A stretch of 64,000 nucleotides of DNA from Euglena gracilis (GCA_039621445.1 CP154955.1:59241564-59305563); one strand, 5' to 3'; positions 20,052-29,450 are shown, numbered from the stretch's first letter. The notes: generated by a model not told the origin, from the letters alone. A program made the numbers and translations.

Positions 20052-20104
20052 GTGAGGTAGTCGGGATGGCGCGATGAATATGTATAAGTACACCAGGGGG
20101 TGTG

Positions 20105-20400
20105 GGTCAGGACAGCCCCAGGTCTCTGCGGACGCCAATCTGCCCTTGCGATCAGGGGTTTGGAAATTTGGGCTGGCTGGAGAAAGGCTGGCTGACCCCC
20201 CCTCCCCTCCCCCACCATAGGGGTCCCGGGCTGGAGCTGGGCCGGACCCGGGGTCGAACCGGGTACCAAAAAATCGAAACAGCAAAAAAAATCGCCAATT
20301 ATGCAAAAAAAAATGGTCTTTTGACCCCGAATTTGTCCTGGCCAGCCCTTTTCCGACCCATTTTTGCCCATTTTTGACCCTTGACTTTTTTTGCACCCCT
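20105..20400 (+). repeat. Dispersed repeat family N, copy 1
   Basis: Shares GGGCTGGCTGGAGA.AGGCTG, the CCAATTATGCCAAAAAAA segment and TTTTTGCCCA with 50130-50425. Lies in an intron of the plus-strand chain. Confidence 0.75.
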
Positions 20401-20646
20401 GAAAGCGAAAAATCAGTTGTGTCCAGCCGCCTTTTGGGCGGATGGAAGTAAATAAAACTTGTTGATGGGGGGAGGGGGTCCCGGGTTGGAAAAAGGCTGC
20501 TGGCTGGCTGGACCCCCCCAGGGTGGGGTCAAATTTTCTGAAGCTGCCTGCTTCTAATGCAGGGGGGGTATGCGGATCTCAGGGATGCAGAGCAGAGAAC
20601 AAATTTGGTGGACAAAAATTTTGGCAAAAATACCCAACTTTTGCAG

Positions 20647-20664
20647 ATAAGAAATGGCTGAACA
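20647..20664 (+). CDS. 18-base micro-exon
   Basis: The acceptor CAACTTTTGCAG and consensus donor GTGAGT enclose AT, five codons (KKWLN) and A. G from 20051 plus AT gives Asp; A plus GA of the next exon gives Arg. Confidence 0.5.
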
Positions 20665-20712
20665 GTGAGTAAAAGGAAGAAATCCAAAAAAAAACCCAAG
20701 AAGAGTGCACAG

Positions 20713-20825
20713 GAATCCTGAGCCCGAATCTTGTGTGGTTCGATAAAATTGCCACCCTCCGAATGAAAGAGGTCGAACTATCCTTCCACATTCCTTTGGC
20801 AATGACCGCCGGGCATCACTACTGA
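20713..20825 (+). CDS. Terminal exon of the plus-strand chain
   Basis: After acceptor AGTGCACAG the frame reads ILSPNLVWFDKIATLRMKEV, then ELSFHIPLAMTAGHHY and TGA. With the two preceding micro-exons the C-terminus becomes WQLEDNDKKWLNRILSPN and onward. The intron before it is 48 bases. No family recognised. Confidence 0.55.
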
Positions 20826-20933
20826 ACCCCTCCACCCTTCCCACCAGGCACATTTTTAATAAACTTTAATAATCCCTTTGAAAATTAGCTTTAAAAAGCT
20901 TTACAAAAAGTGCCTTAAGGTTTTGGTCAAGGT

Positions 20934-21317
20934 GAGGCTTTTGCTAAAGGACCCCGGGGGGGGGGGGTACTGGCTAGCCAATCAGCTAGACACTGGAAAA
21001 AATGGACTAGCTAGCCCCCCTCCCCCCCCGGGGGGGGGGGGGAGTCCGGGGGTCCCCCCAACTGGAAAAAAATTTTTTCCTCCGGCGCTGCGCGCCGAGG
21101 TGGAAATGAGGTTTTTGGTAGGTTTTTGGCTGATTTTGATCCAAAAATTCCCAAAAATGGCCAAAAACGGGCATTTTTGGCCATTTTGGGCTTCGCGCCG
21201 GTCAGTGGAAAAAAGATTTCCACTAGCTAGCCCTGCTAGCAGACCCCCCCCGGGGGGGGGGGGGTCTGCTAGAAATCCCACTAGCCAAATTTGGACTAGC
21301 TGCAGTCCAGCCCCCTC
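20934..21317 (+). mobile_element. MITE, family C, copy 1
   Basis: Starts GAGGCTTTTGCTAAAGGACC and is nearly identical inside to 29596-30074, including the CCGGCGCTGCGCGCCG palindrome and CTAGC-rich flanks. Flanks gtcaaggt/ctcaaggt match 7/8. The right terminal repeat is missing. Confidence 0.7.
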
Positions 21318-21439
21318 CTCAAGGTGCCTTAAAAACGTTGAAAAATCTTTTTAAAAAGGATTTAAAAAAAAACGTCAAAAACACCATTCTGGCAAATCTT
21401 TCTTTGACTGGTCAAAAATGAAATCGCGAAATCTCAGGA

Positions 21440-21575
21440 AAAACTAGCCGAATCCAGGGGGGGGGGGATGATTCTTGGCATCGCTGGAACATTGTCTATA
21501 CACTCAATTTTGAAAGAATACTGTTCAACTGTTTGGAACCCCGTTCAATGACGAGATGGCCTTGGTCCGCCCTTG
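21440..21575 (+). repeat. Dispersed repeat family J, copy 1
   Basis: Pattern TTCTTGGCATC.(C/T)TGGA...TC.AT.CACTCAA recurs at 22345, 43735, 44440 and 49090, often beside CCTTAAAA motifs. Confidence 0.5.
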
Positions 21576-21589
21576 GAAAATTATAAGAT

Positions 21590-21715
21590 AATAAGAATAA
21601 GAAAAGGATAAGAATAAAGAATGATGATGATGATGACAACAATAACAATAACAGCAACAGCAACAACAACAACAATAATAACAAAAACGAGGATGACAAT
21701 AACAACAACAACAAC
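21590..21715. repeat. (AAC)n/(AAT)n imperfect repeat
   Basis: AATAAG, GATGAT and CAACAA repeats. On the minus strand (GTT)n starts at a possible donor at 21715. Confidence 0.9.
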
Positions 21716-21749
21716 AGCAATGACGTCTTTATAATGTCTTAAAAATGAC
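21716..21749 (-). CDS. Possible micro-exon before a (GTT)n repeat
   Basis: The acceptor GCGGTTTCAG and donor GCT|GTTGTT enclose one base plus SFLRHYKDVIA. Confidence 0.33.
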
Positions 21750-22049
21750 CTGAAACCGCCCTTAAAAAAAATGTAAAAAAATGCCTTAAAAACATTAAAA
21801 TTTCGAAAAATTTTGCCTTCAGATACGAATCGCCTAATGGGTTCATTAATATCAACCAAGTGAAATTAAACTAATTCATCAAAATTAATTAATTAAAAGT
21901 GCTTAGAGTTGATAAGAAATTGATCGAATCACAACACAAATCGAAATGAACCATTCAATGGAAGCGCACGGGTTTGGCCAAATGGGCTGCATTTACCAAC
22001 CGGCCGCCCGGGTCGGCCGCCCAGAAGCAGCGGCCTGGGCACAATGCAG

Positions 22050-22156
22050 TGACAGTCGTCCTGGGTTTTGCCCTGACCCACCGTGTCGACGGAACCCAAC
22101 GCCTGACGAAGGAGGAGTCGGCAAACAGACACAGTTTGTGCATCGCTTTCTTCGCC
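22050..22156 (+). CDS. Possible exon
   Basis: The acceptor CACAATGCAG and donor GCC|GTGCAC enclose TVVLGFALTHRVDGTQRLTK, then EESANRHSLCIAFFA. Third positions are G/C rich. The minus strand is also open. Confidence 0.35.
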
Positions 22157-22344
22157 GTGCACCCCCCCTCCGCACACTGTGGTTGGTGTCAATGGTGGGG
22201 ATGCTCCCACCCGCATGTGTTTCATTTCGGCGTTTTGGCTTTTTTTTGCCATTTTTCACCAGGGCGGTCCTTAAGCAAAAAAAAAAAACTCCGCTATCCC
22301 AGCAAAATCAGTGAAAAATAGACAAGAAAATGGGCAAGAAATTT

Positions 22345-22510
22345 TGGCATTTCTCAGTGAGAACAGGTCGACATCAGGAAAAAAAATGATAAAAATGATT
22401 CCTGGCACCCTTGGACCATCGTCCATCCACTCAAATCATCAAAAACTGTGTTTTTCGACTGTTTAATTTTTGTCCCGTTCAAATCCCTGTCTGGCCCTTA
22501 GCCCCCTTTG
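22345..22510 (+). repeat. Family J, copy 2
   Basis: GATTCCTGGCACCCTTGGAC and CATCCACTCAAATCATCAAA match the other J copies; a CCTTAAGG-containing palindromic segment follows at 22525-22580. Confidence 0.6.
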
Positions 22511-22723
22511 GCTGAAAGGGGGGGGCGGTCCTTAAGGAAATAAAAAAAAAACTTTCCTGCCCCTTAAGGACCGCCCTGTTTCTCACACATTTGGCTGGAA
22601 AAATGGCTCTTTTGCCGTTTTGCTGAAGGCGAAACGGCCATTTTGCCAAAAAGCAGTTTTGAAACAAATCAGCTTCTGGTGGGTGGGAACAGACAGGGCT
22701 ATGGTTGGCTTTAGACGTTGGAT

Positions 22724-22737
22724 TTAGGGTTTAGGGA
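22724..22737 (+). repeat. Two TTTAGGG units
   Basis: GATTTAGGGTTTAGGG is plant/algal telomere-like, but only two units; see also 19432-19475. Interstitial and possibly accidental. Confidence 0.4.
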
Positions 22738-22923
22738 GATATGAGACCCAAGAAAAAGGTTTGTTCTGAAAATCAGAACCTAAACACTCTTCTGAAACCC
22801 AAACCCACTACAAAAGGTTAAAGTGGCAAAACAGACGTGGTCTGGGGGGCATAGAAGAGGGAAGCCGCCCCCAGGGGCCACAAGGAAAAGGTTGCTATAA
22901 ACCTGCCCTCACCCCCAAAAATA

Positions 22924-23403
22924 GTGGGGGACTGCAACGAGCCACTCCGCAGCCGATGGGGTGAGCGTCCACTACCAGGCACTCAAAATACATGGAAAAT
23001 CGGTGGAACCGGTGCGGTGGGTAGGTCCCAAACAATTGGCCACATGCATTACAAATGGGGGCAGACATGTATGAATCTAACAAATGTATACATAATATTT
23101 ATGCCTGTAGGCGTACATTCCTATCACACCCCTGGAGAGCCAAGTGGAAAAATAGCGAAAAGACACAAAAATGGGATGTGTTGGCATAGGGGTAAGTTTG
23201 AGTATGCAGAGGGGAGGGACACAAGAGGAGGTCCCATGCCTGACAGCACGGATTCTTTAGAATGTCAGAATTCAAATAACACAGGAACAGCGTTGACACT
23301 AGACACAAAAGAGAAAACAAGAAAAATTGAAAGGTGTCTGGAAAGTTGCCACCAAACCAAATCCCGTTTCATGATCCACAAATCCGTCAAAAAAGGCCCA
23401 TAA
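22924..23403 (+). CDS. 159-codon open frame, unknown
   Basis: Open from ATG 22924 to TAA 23401 through unique sequence. Includes MNLTNVYIIFMPVGVHSY and HKNGMCWHRGKFEYAEG. A consensus donor GTAAGT lies inside at 23190, so part of it may be intron. A competing minus frame covers 23299-23697 with a strong acceptor at 23613-23620. No family recognised. Confidence 0.3.
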   Translation: MGDCNEPLRSRWGERPLPGTQNTWKIGGTGAVGRSQTIGHMHYKWGQTCMNLTNVYIIFMPVGVHSYHTPGEPSGKIAKRHKNGMCWHRGKFEYAEGRDTRGGPMPDSTDSLECQNSNNTGTALTLDTKEKTRKIERCLESCHQTKSRFMIHKSVKKGP

Positions 23404-23779
23404 AGATTGGAGTTTTGTGGACGGAAAAAAAAAACAGAAATGAGAGAAAAAAAACATAAAAGAATCAATAAAGACATTGCAGTTCCATTGTGCATGTGCA
23501 TACACCCACAGTGAAATGAAAACAATGAAGACTTGGTGTGTAATCAGGGGTGTGCGACGGTGCACACCGAGAGACCATCGCGGGATTGTCGGCGGGAAGA
23601 GGGAGTGGACTGCAGGGAGGGAAGACACAAAAGCAACTCCCTTTCGGTGCCGCTGAAACTCACAGAAAATCCTTTCAGCTGCAGACCATTTTGACATTGT
23701 TTTTTGTGGACATCAGAAATGATTTTTTTGAAAGAGAAAACTTCCTTAAAAAGAAGCCTGCTCCCAGACCATACAATTT

Positions 23780-23985
23780 TATACCGAACCCCCCCCCAGG
23801 GGGGAGGAGGGTCACTTCCACTCTTCCAAAAACCAGTCACTGAATTTTTTGGAAAACCAGTCAGTCACCACCCCCCAGGGGGGGGTCGGCCCTGGAATCC
23901 AAAGGAAATTTGACCAAAAATTTTCTGGCGCCTTTGGCGCCAGGTCATTTTAGTGGTTTTTGTCCGACCCCCCCCCCCCGGGGAG
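23780..23985 (+). repeat. Dispersed repeat family M
   Basis: Carries ACCAGTCAGTCACCACCCC, a TGGCGCCTTTGGCGCCA hairpin and flanking G/C runs. Related copies: 970-1065, 35325-35710, 39100-39180, 40810-40920, 53895-54190. Confidence 0.75.
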
Positions 23986-24112
23986 GGGGTCCGTGCGAAA
24001 TTTTAGCCCGCGGTAGGCTACATCGGCCGCTGTCGGCTCGGTCGGCTGCGGTCGGCAAACGTTTACCTGCCAACCCGCTCTTGGGATTGGACCACGGCAA
24101 ACCCCTCATGCG

Positions 24113-24340
24113 GTGTCATGGGGTATGGAGATCCAACGGAAAACAGTAGCAACACTGCCAATCAAAGAATCGGTGGCGTCCAACCACTGGTCAGGCACTA
24201 ATGTCATAAAATCGCCGATCCATACACACCAAGAGGAGGTCATCAAGGGTGCCATTAATCACATTCAGGCGGTCACCTGTTTGGATGGCATATACTGGTA
24301 CTTTGCAACAGAAGGCATATCATGGAAGAAGAAAGGTTGA
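24113..24340 (+). CDS. 75-codon open frame, unknown
   Basis: Unique sequence with convincing composition: EIQRKTVATLPIKESVASNH, HQEEVIKGAINHIQAV and CLDGIYWYFATEGISWKKKG before TGA. It could be a terminal exon or a fragment of a mobile-element gene. The start is uncertain. Confidence 0.42.
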   Translation: MSWGMEIQRKTVATLPIKESVASNHWSGTNVIKSPIHTHQEEVIKGAINHIQAVTCLDGIYWYFATEGISWKKKG

Positions 24341-24501
24341 AGTCAAAATAGTATCTCATCCCACAAGAACCAAATATAAGTGAGGTCCATGGAAGGCCAT
24401 GTTCCAATTAAACCAGTCCCTTTCTGGCAACCTTGCAGAAGATCCCATTGGGGAGGACCACATGAGCCAGGAAACCTCAAAACCTGCTCTAATTCCTCAT
24501 T

Positions 24502-24590
24502 CAGGCGGGGGGATTGATATCGGAGACCTTCGAGAAAACTGCGGGAAAATTGCGGGAAATTGCGGAAAAATTGATATCGGGAATGTACAC
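24502..24590 (+). mobile_element. Family G fragment
   Basis: CAGGCGGGGGGATTGATATC end followed by GGAAAATTGC units and a second GATATC; right end truncated. Further debris at 45985-46205. Confidence 0.6.
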
Positions 24591-24961
24591 ATTTCTTGTG
24601 GAGTGGACTTGGAAATAGTTCACAAATTTGGCCATTTTGCAATTTAGGTGTAGGTTTTGAGCAATTGTTCACATTTTTACAACAAAAAGGTCCAAAAGCA
24701 TGATTTTTCCAACTTTGGGGACAAGCTGATTCTAGAAATATGGGATATCTTGGGTGAAAAATACAAAACCGGCAAAACTTTGGTATCAGGGTCGTCGTGT
24801 CGAGGGGTCGTTTGTTATGGCTTGATTGTCCTTGGAGCCACAATCGCCCATGGGGTGTGACAGAGTGTGGGTCCGCATCAACACAAAATGCGACTAACTG
24901 GCTGACTGGACTTTCCATACAGGGGTGGGCTTTCCCCCCTGGTGGGTGTGCCACCCCCCAG

Positions 24962-25144
24962 CATAAGCGGCCCGATGGTGAAAGGGGGAGGCGGGGTCAC
25001 CACAGGACCCTGGTCCACACCGAGGGTCGCCGCTGGTGGCCAATGGATGGCCGCTTCGTGGGGCCCTGGCGCCAGGGCAGCGTCGAGACAGTAGTGATGG
25101 GGCAGAGGCCACAAGTCCTGAATTGGCACTTGCTGATGCACTAA
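24962..25144 (+). CDS. Terminal exon of unknown gene
   Basis: The acceptor GCCACCCCCCAG is followed by a phase-0 frame of 60 codons: HKRPDGERGRRGHHRTLVHT, then EGRRWWPMDGRFVGPWRQGS and VETVVMGQRPQVLNW, ending at TAA. Basic and Trp-rich with G/C-ending codons. The upstream exon was not located. Confidence 0.55.
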   Translation, partial: HKRPDGERGRRGHHRTLVHTEGRRWWPMDGRFVGPWRQGSVETVVMGQRPQVLNWHLLMH

Positions 25145-25149
25145 TTCCA

Positions 25150-25344
25150 AGTTCATTTTCATTTTCAATATAAATTCAAATTTTTTTTTGGAGTACATTT
25201 TTAATTATTATAAAATTTAGCATAATATAAATAATATATACGGGTGTGTATTCACTAATTTTCTAATAATATGTAATATATAATACATATAATGATAGCA
25301 TTAATTATCAAGTAAATCAATAAGTTCAATTTAATTTAATCAAC
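25150..25344. other. AT-rich, no gene
   Basis: AT-rich sequence downstream of the stop at 25144. It may hold the 3' untranslated region, but no AATAAA signal stands out. Confidence 0.6.
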
Positions 25345-25567
25345 AACACGCCCAAAATAATAGCCCCCCAGTGATTGACACAAAAATCCGAATAATACCC
25401 CACCCCCGGATGCTGGGCTCGAATAATGTGACTGTTTTGCCACCACTCAGGACACAGAAAAACTTCCATTTTTTTTGAAACATTTTTTTTCTGCACACAA
25501 AAACCAGTCATCTTGACAGGGTCGTAAAAAAAAAAGGTCATTTTTCGGGGAAAATGGAGACGAGGAA

Positions 25568-25735
25568 ATGGAACAGACATCAGACAACGAATACAGTGTA
25601 CGTCATGTCTCTTCCTCCCCCTCCGAGTCCTTCGACAGCGGAAGTGACAGCACACAGAACGTGTTAAGAGCCGAAATGCCAGTTACAACACCTGCTGTGG
25701 CACGACCACGTGTGCGCGCTGCACGCTGTGCGTAG
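25568..25735 (+). CDS. 55-residue Ser-rich open frame
   Basis: ATG 25568 opens MEQTSDNEYSVRHVSSSPSE, then SFDSGSDSTQNVLRAEMPVT and TPAVARPRVRAARCA before TAG. Acidic and Ser-rich start, basic end. The frame is also open upstream, so this may be part of a longer product. It converges on the 533-codon gene inside the same candidate element. Confidence 0.35.
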   Translation: MEQTSDNEYSVRHVSSSPSESFDSGSDSTQNVLRAEMPVTTPAVARPRVRAARCA

Positions 25736-25805
25736 TCTTACTAGCGCCGTGGTGCTTTTGTGGTTCTTCGGTCTGCACCAAGACGATGTATAGCGCCGAA
25801 GCGCT
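25705..25805 (+). repeat. Diverged direct repeat, left copy
   Basis: About 100 bases (GCGCGCTGCACGCTGTGCG, then GTCTTACTAGCGCCGTGGTG) are similar to 26426-26525 (GCGCGCATGCTGTGCTTTGTG and onward). Both copies lie at the 3' side of the 533-codon gene. Confidence 0.5.
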
Positions 25806-26184
25806 TTTGGGAGTTCGCCCTTTTGGAGGGGGGGGGAGTGTACGTCCCACCACGGCTTTTCTATTTTTGCTTTCCTCCCGAAAAGCCTGTGGGGGGAGTA
25901 ACAATTAAATTTGTTTCCCTTTCCCATTTTGATTGCAAAGCACAAAGGCAAAGAGAATTGGTGGGACCGCAGTCCCTTGTATGAAAGTGACTTTTGCTAT
26001 TTCGAGCTTTGTAAAAGAAAGAAATAAAACTTCTGATCAAATGGGACTTCGCCCTCAGAATTCTAAAACAGAATTGCAAAGCACCAAACCCTGTAACCTT
26101 GAATTAGGAACCAGTTACTTTCGCTAAGCTTTCGTTAGCTATGAGACTCTCTCTTTGTCTTATGGTTTAACCATACCACTGTGT

Positions 26185-26245
26185 ACAGCCCGGCCGTAGC
26201 CAGATTGTAGGCCGTAGCCCATTGTATCTGGTACACAGTGCCATG
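26185..26245 (+). repeat. Repeated GGCCGTAGC..ATTGTA motif and small inverted repeat
   Basis: GGCCGTAGCCAGATTGTA and GGCCGTAGCCCATTGTA are adjacent, and a third, AGCCGTAGCTGATTGTA, lies at 26622-26638. CCACTGTGTAC and GTACACAGTG form an inverted pair around them. These could be regulatory or terminal sequences of the surrounding element. Confidence 0.4.
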
Positions 26246-26425
26246 GCAGAATGGCTGCCTGGTACACATCCCCCCCCCCAGGGCTCTGCCCAATTTCCCT
26301 TCTGGACAAGGCCAGTCGGCATGCCAGGCACAGTCCCAGGTTCAGGGAGAGAGTACCAGGATACCATGGTCTGGTTCCCAATTACAGTTACCTTGTTTGG
26401 AGCACAAAGCGCAAAAGAATTCTGG

Positions 26426-26525
26426 CGCGCATGCTGTGCTTTGTGCGTCTTCTTACTTGACACCGTAGTGTCTTTGTAGTCTTGAATCTTCGCGATCAAG
26501 ATGTTATCCACCGAACTTAAGGCGA
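26426..26525 (+). repeat. Diverged direct repeat, right copy
   Basis: Partner of 25705-25805. On the minus strand this part is open as SSVDNILIAKIQDYKDTT, immediately downstream of the 533-codon gene. Confidence 0.5.
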
Positions 26526-26652
26526 TTCCGCCACAGGGTCTTGAAACGGTGTTGAAGGCGATGATGAAATGCGTATTCACGCTCGAGACTTCGCTCATTA
26601 TGTGGGCCTACGCCTATTTCAGCCGTAGCTGATTGTACGAGGCAGAAAACCC

Positions 26653-28254
26653 TCAACGTTTGTGGGTTTCCTTGAAGTACTCACCCATATCTGGGTCTTG
26701 TACCAATGTTAATTCCGTTGGACGCAGGTCAAGGGTATCCTTTTCAGGATTATCCATGTTGATCTTTGGGATAACCCAGCTTTTGACTTCTTTTATTTCC
26801 TTGGGAAGTTCTGTTCTGAGCGTTTCAGCTCGCTTATGGAGGTAAATGTGCAAATTTTCCCAGAAAACTCTCGGAAAAGTTGCAGGCCATATGTAATCGT
26901 TCCATCTTGGATGCTTGGCTGGCACCTGTGGTGGCATCCCAGGCAGAGCGTTGAAATCAACGCTATGCGCGCGGGATGCACAGGCACAGCGGGTCACGTG
27001 TGGTTTCAGAATGGTACCAACCCATTCCGAATAATGTTCGTAACCATGTCGTTCTGGTGGGTAGTCAGGTAGTATCCATCGTTGTGCGGTTTCAGAAACC
27101 GTTGAAGGCTTTGTAAACAGTGGGTAAATGACTTGTTTCCAGTCGTCATCATTGAAGAGTATGTGCAATCGCCCTTTTGTACATTCCACAGCAAGTCTGA
27201 TTCCGCCGGAATTAGTTTGGAAGTCAACGGCGATTCCGCCGCGGTCAAAAGCTTCAGCTTTCTTGAAGCTTTTCTGTTGGTAGATTTGTCGTTTTGTTTT
27301 GTAGAAATTCAAGAAACCTTCCAGAACCTCCTCGTTTCCGGGTACGATCTTGAGATTTCCGCCATCTGCGGGCAACCACCTGTCTGCCCGTAGGCAGTTG
27401 ACACAGAAAACTGGTACGTCACGGTCTCTGTCTTCTTCCGACCACCGGAAGTTGTTCATTTGTCTCCAGGCGAGGAGACAATCACCGCAAATCAGAGCGG
27501 CTGTGTTTGGAACGAACTCATTGTGGTGAAAGTTTTTCCGTTTGTTGTTTGCATAACAGACATGCACAGCTGGCATGCTGTTACGAATGTTGTGACAAAC
27601 AGTACAGAGCCAAGTTGTTTGGCCATTCGGCGTATTGTCAAACAGGAACGTTTCCCCAAGGTATTGGGCAAACACTCTTGGTGACTTGGCATTGTAAAAT
27701 CGCCAAATATGGCGAACATAGTAGTTCCACTTCTGTTCGTTAAAGAAGAGTGTTTCAATCCATTTGTTCAACAGAATTCCGCGTTCGCGGGCTGATTGTA
27801 TCATGGCAATGCGTTCTTCGACACTTGGCAGGTTGGAGATAATGTCCTCTTGCCAAAGCGCGGCATTATCATCAACCGGCATGTTTTCCTCTTGCGAGGT
27901 CTCAGACGTTGTATCTTGTCGAGTTCTACCTCGAAGGGTATAAGTGACCCGACTTTTCCTGGCCACTTCGGTATATGTTGGTGCTGGTGTGGTAGCAGCT
28001 GGGGTCTTCGCCAGCTTTCCTGATTTGCTACCACTCCCAGGTGGAGGTGGTTTTGGCTCGTGGTGTCGTTCAGCAGGTTTGCATGGTTCTGCAGGCCGTG
28101 GTTTAGCCTTGGACTTACTGCCTTTCCCTTTCCTCTGGGCATTTTGAGGCCATTTCTGCGGGGCTCCATTTACCGACGCAAAAATCCAGATAACCCCCCC
28201 CCAAAATAACAGTCCTACTGAGATTTTAACCAAGTGTGTGAATAATAGCCCCAT
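26653..28254 (-). CDS. Orphan 533-residue protein with three CxxC pairs
   Basis: The only long uninterrupted gene-like ORF here. Residues 1-28, with the hydrophobic LVKISVGLLFWGGVIWIF, are translated from family F terminal sequence and are probably not in the real protein. Residues 30-120 are basic, Pro/Ser-rich and disordered. The next in-frame Met is 125 (codon 27880-27882). From 125 to the end the sequence looks globular. CTVC at 217-220, HVC at 231-233, HH at 243-244, CGDC at 256-259 and CVNC at 284-287 could bind two zinc ions. A mixed alpha/beta region follows (AVDFQTNSGGIRLAVECTKG, LHILFNDDDWKQVIYPLF), then CAC at 423-425. Codon use is balanced, unlike the G/C-ending exons. No introns are evident. 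I recognise no family; an element-encoded or viral-type DNA-binding protein is possible. Stop TGA at 26653-26655. Confidence 0.7.
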   Translation of the reverse strand: MGLLFTHLVKISVGLLFWGGVIWIFASVNGAPQKWPQNAQRKGKGSKSKAKPRPAEPCKPAERHHEPKPPPPGSGSKSGKLAKTPAATTPAPTYTEVARKSRVTYTLRGRTRQDTTSETSQEENMPVDDNAALWQEDIISNLPSVEERIAMIQSARERGILLNKWIETLFFNEQKWNYYVRHIWRFYNAKSPRVFAQYLGETFLFDNTPNGQTTWLCTVCHNIRNSMPAVHVCYANNKRKNFHHNEFVPNTAALICGDCLLAWRQMNNFRWSEEDRDRDVPVFCVNCLRADRWLPADGGNLKIVPGNEEVLEGFLNFYKTKRQIYQQKSFKKAEAFDRGGIAVDFQTNSGGIRLAVECTKGRLHILFNDDDWKQVIYPLFTKPSTVSETAQRWILPDYPPERHGYEHYSEWVGTILKPHVTRCACASRAHSVDFNALPGMPPQVPAKHPRWNDYIWPATFPRVFWENLHIYLHKRAETLRTELPKEIKEVKSWVIPKINMDNPEKDTLDLRPTELTLVQDPDMGEYFKETHKR

Positions 28255-28399
28255 GGGTTATTATTCAGGGGGAGGAGGCTACGCCCCCCAGATATGGGAC
28301 GCAGCCAAGGTCAGGACCGCCCTGCCTGCGATGTGCCGAGGGGGCTGGGGAATGGCGCAGTGCTGAGGGGCGAGAGCTGCGGCGAGGAGGCGGGGAGGG

Positions 28400-28570
28400 A
28401 GAGGCCGACCCGGGCCGGAATTCCGTAAGGACCTTGGGGGGAAGCGGGGTCCAGCCGGCCAGTTGGAAAAGGGTGCTGGCGGAGGAACCCCCTCGGGGTT
28501 CAATATCAGGGCAGGTGGGGCTCTGGTCCAGTGGAGGGGGGGGGGGGGCACAGCCCCCTCCTGCGAAACT
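28400..28570 (+). repeat. GGGTCCAGCC...GGCTGG-type repeat debris
   Basis: Resembles the [GC]TGGCTGG...GGACCCCC segments at 5860-5960, 7905-8000, 20461-20560 and 40257-40700. Confidence 0.45.
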
Positions 28571-28745
28571 CCAGGCCGAAAGATTTTGCATCCTCCCTCT
28601 AAACCGGCCAAAAATGCCACTTTGACCACTTTTTGGGCAAAACTAAAAACTTGCCAACGGTGCCCCAAAATTTCGGCATGAAGCGCTGAAAGGAAAACGT
28701 TGACTTTGCTGGGATCCCAATTCGGCCCTATCCCGGAAACCCCTG
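28570..28745 (+). repeat. Dispersed repeat family L, copy 1
   Basis: TTTCGGC.TGAAGCGCTG.AAGGAAAA..GTTGAC and CCC[AT]ATTCGG-type sequence is shared with 29360-29450. Confidence 0.6.
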
Positions 28746-29183
28746 GGAGGGGAGGGGAGGGGACCCCTCCCCTCCCAGAAGGGTGAGGGGGGAGGGTGGT
28801 GCGGAGGGGGGGGTGACCCCCTCTCCTCTTACACCAAACATCATCCATCTCTTTACATCGTACATGTCTTTGAGAACCCGGGGGGGGGGGGTTGCTGGGC
28901 TAGGGCTAGAAATTGGGCTGGCAAGAAGTTTGGGCTGACTGGCCCGCCCGCAAGGGGGGGGGGGGGGGGCTGACCCTGGCTGGGCCTGAGCTGGGCCGGG
29001 CTTGGCCGAAATTGGACAATTGCCCCAAAAATGACCTGCAAAACACCATTTTGAAAAAAATAACCATCTGACAACCCCCCAAAAAACGCCAAAACACTCC
29101 AAAAATACCATTTTGGCCGTTTTTAAACACGTTTTCCGAAAAGTTTTGGGCTGGACCAAGGAAAAAGGGGCTGGCCAGCAAGG

Positions 29184-29268
29184 CTTGCTGCACCCCCCCA
29201 GGGGGGTGCAGCAAGCCTGCTGCACCCCCCCAGGGGGGTGCAGCAAGCCTGCTGCACCCCCCTTGCTT
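29184..29268. repeat. Tandem palindromes
   Basis: The palindrome GCTGCACCCCCC-CAGGGGGGTGCAGC occurs twice in direct tandem with a half unit after it; each copy could fold into a long hairpin. Confidence 0.9.
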
Positions 29269-29359
29269 GCGGCTGGGCAGGACCTAAATCGGGGCTGGCT
29301 GCAGCAGCCCCCCCCTGAAAAAACCTTAAAAAGATGATTGCTAAAAAAGCCAAAAAGTC

Positions 29360-29450
29360 CCAAACATTTCGGCGCGAAGCGCTGGAAGGAAAAAAGTTGA
29401 CCACACTGGGGTCCTAATTTGATTTGACCTCATCCGGGTACCCCCGGGTC
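29360..29450 (+). repeat. Family L, copy 2
   Basis: See 28570-28745. Flanked by the repeated ACCTTAAAAAGATG.TTGCT at 29321 and 29471. Confidence 0.6.

Larger units (their letters stand above)
25345..28275 (-). mobile_element. Candidate gene-bearing element bounded by family F sequence
   Basis: The left edge has CCCAAAATAATAGCCCCCC and GACACAAAAATCC. The right edge has GACGCAAAAATCC, AAAATAACAG and AATAATAGCCCCATGGG followed by its inverse. These are family F motifs, and the outer ends CCC.AATAATA.CCC form a loose inverted repeat. Inside is a gene-like segment free of G/C runs. Alternatives are two independent F copies flanking a gene, or an intronless gene carried by an F element. No target duplication was found. 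Confidence 0.4.

Noticed and set aside
20236-20270. tRNA T-arm (GGGGTCGAACC)
   Set aside because: No D-arm, anticodon arm or acceptor stem can be paired around it; it lies inside repeat family N.
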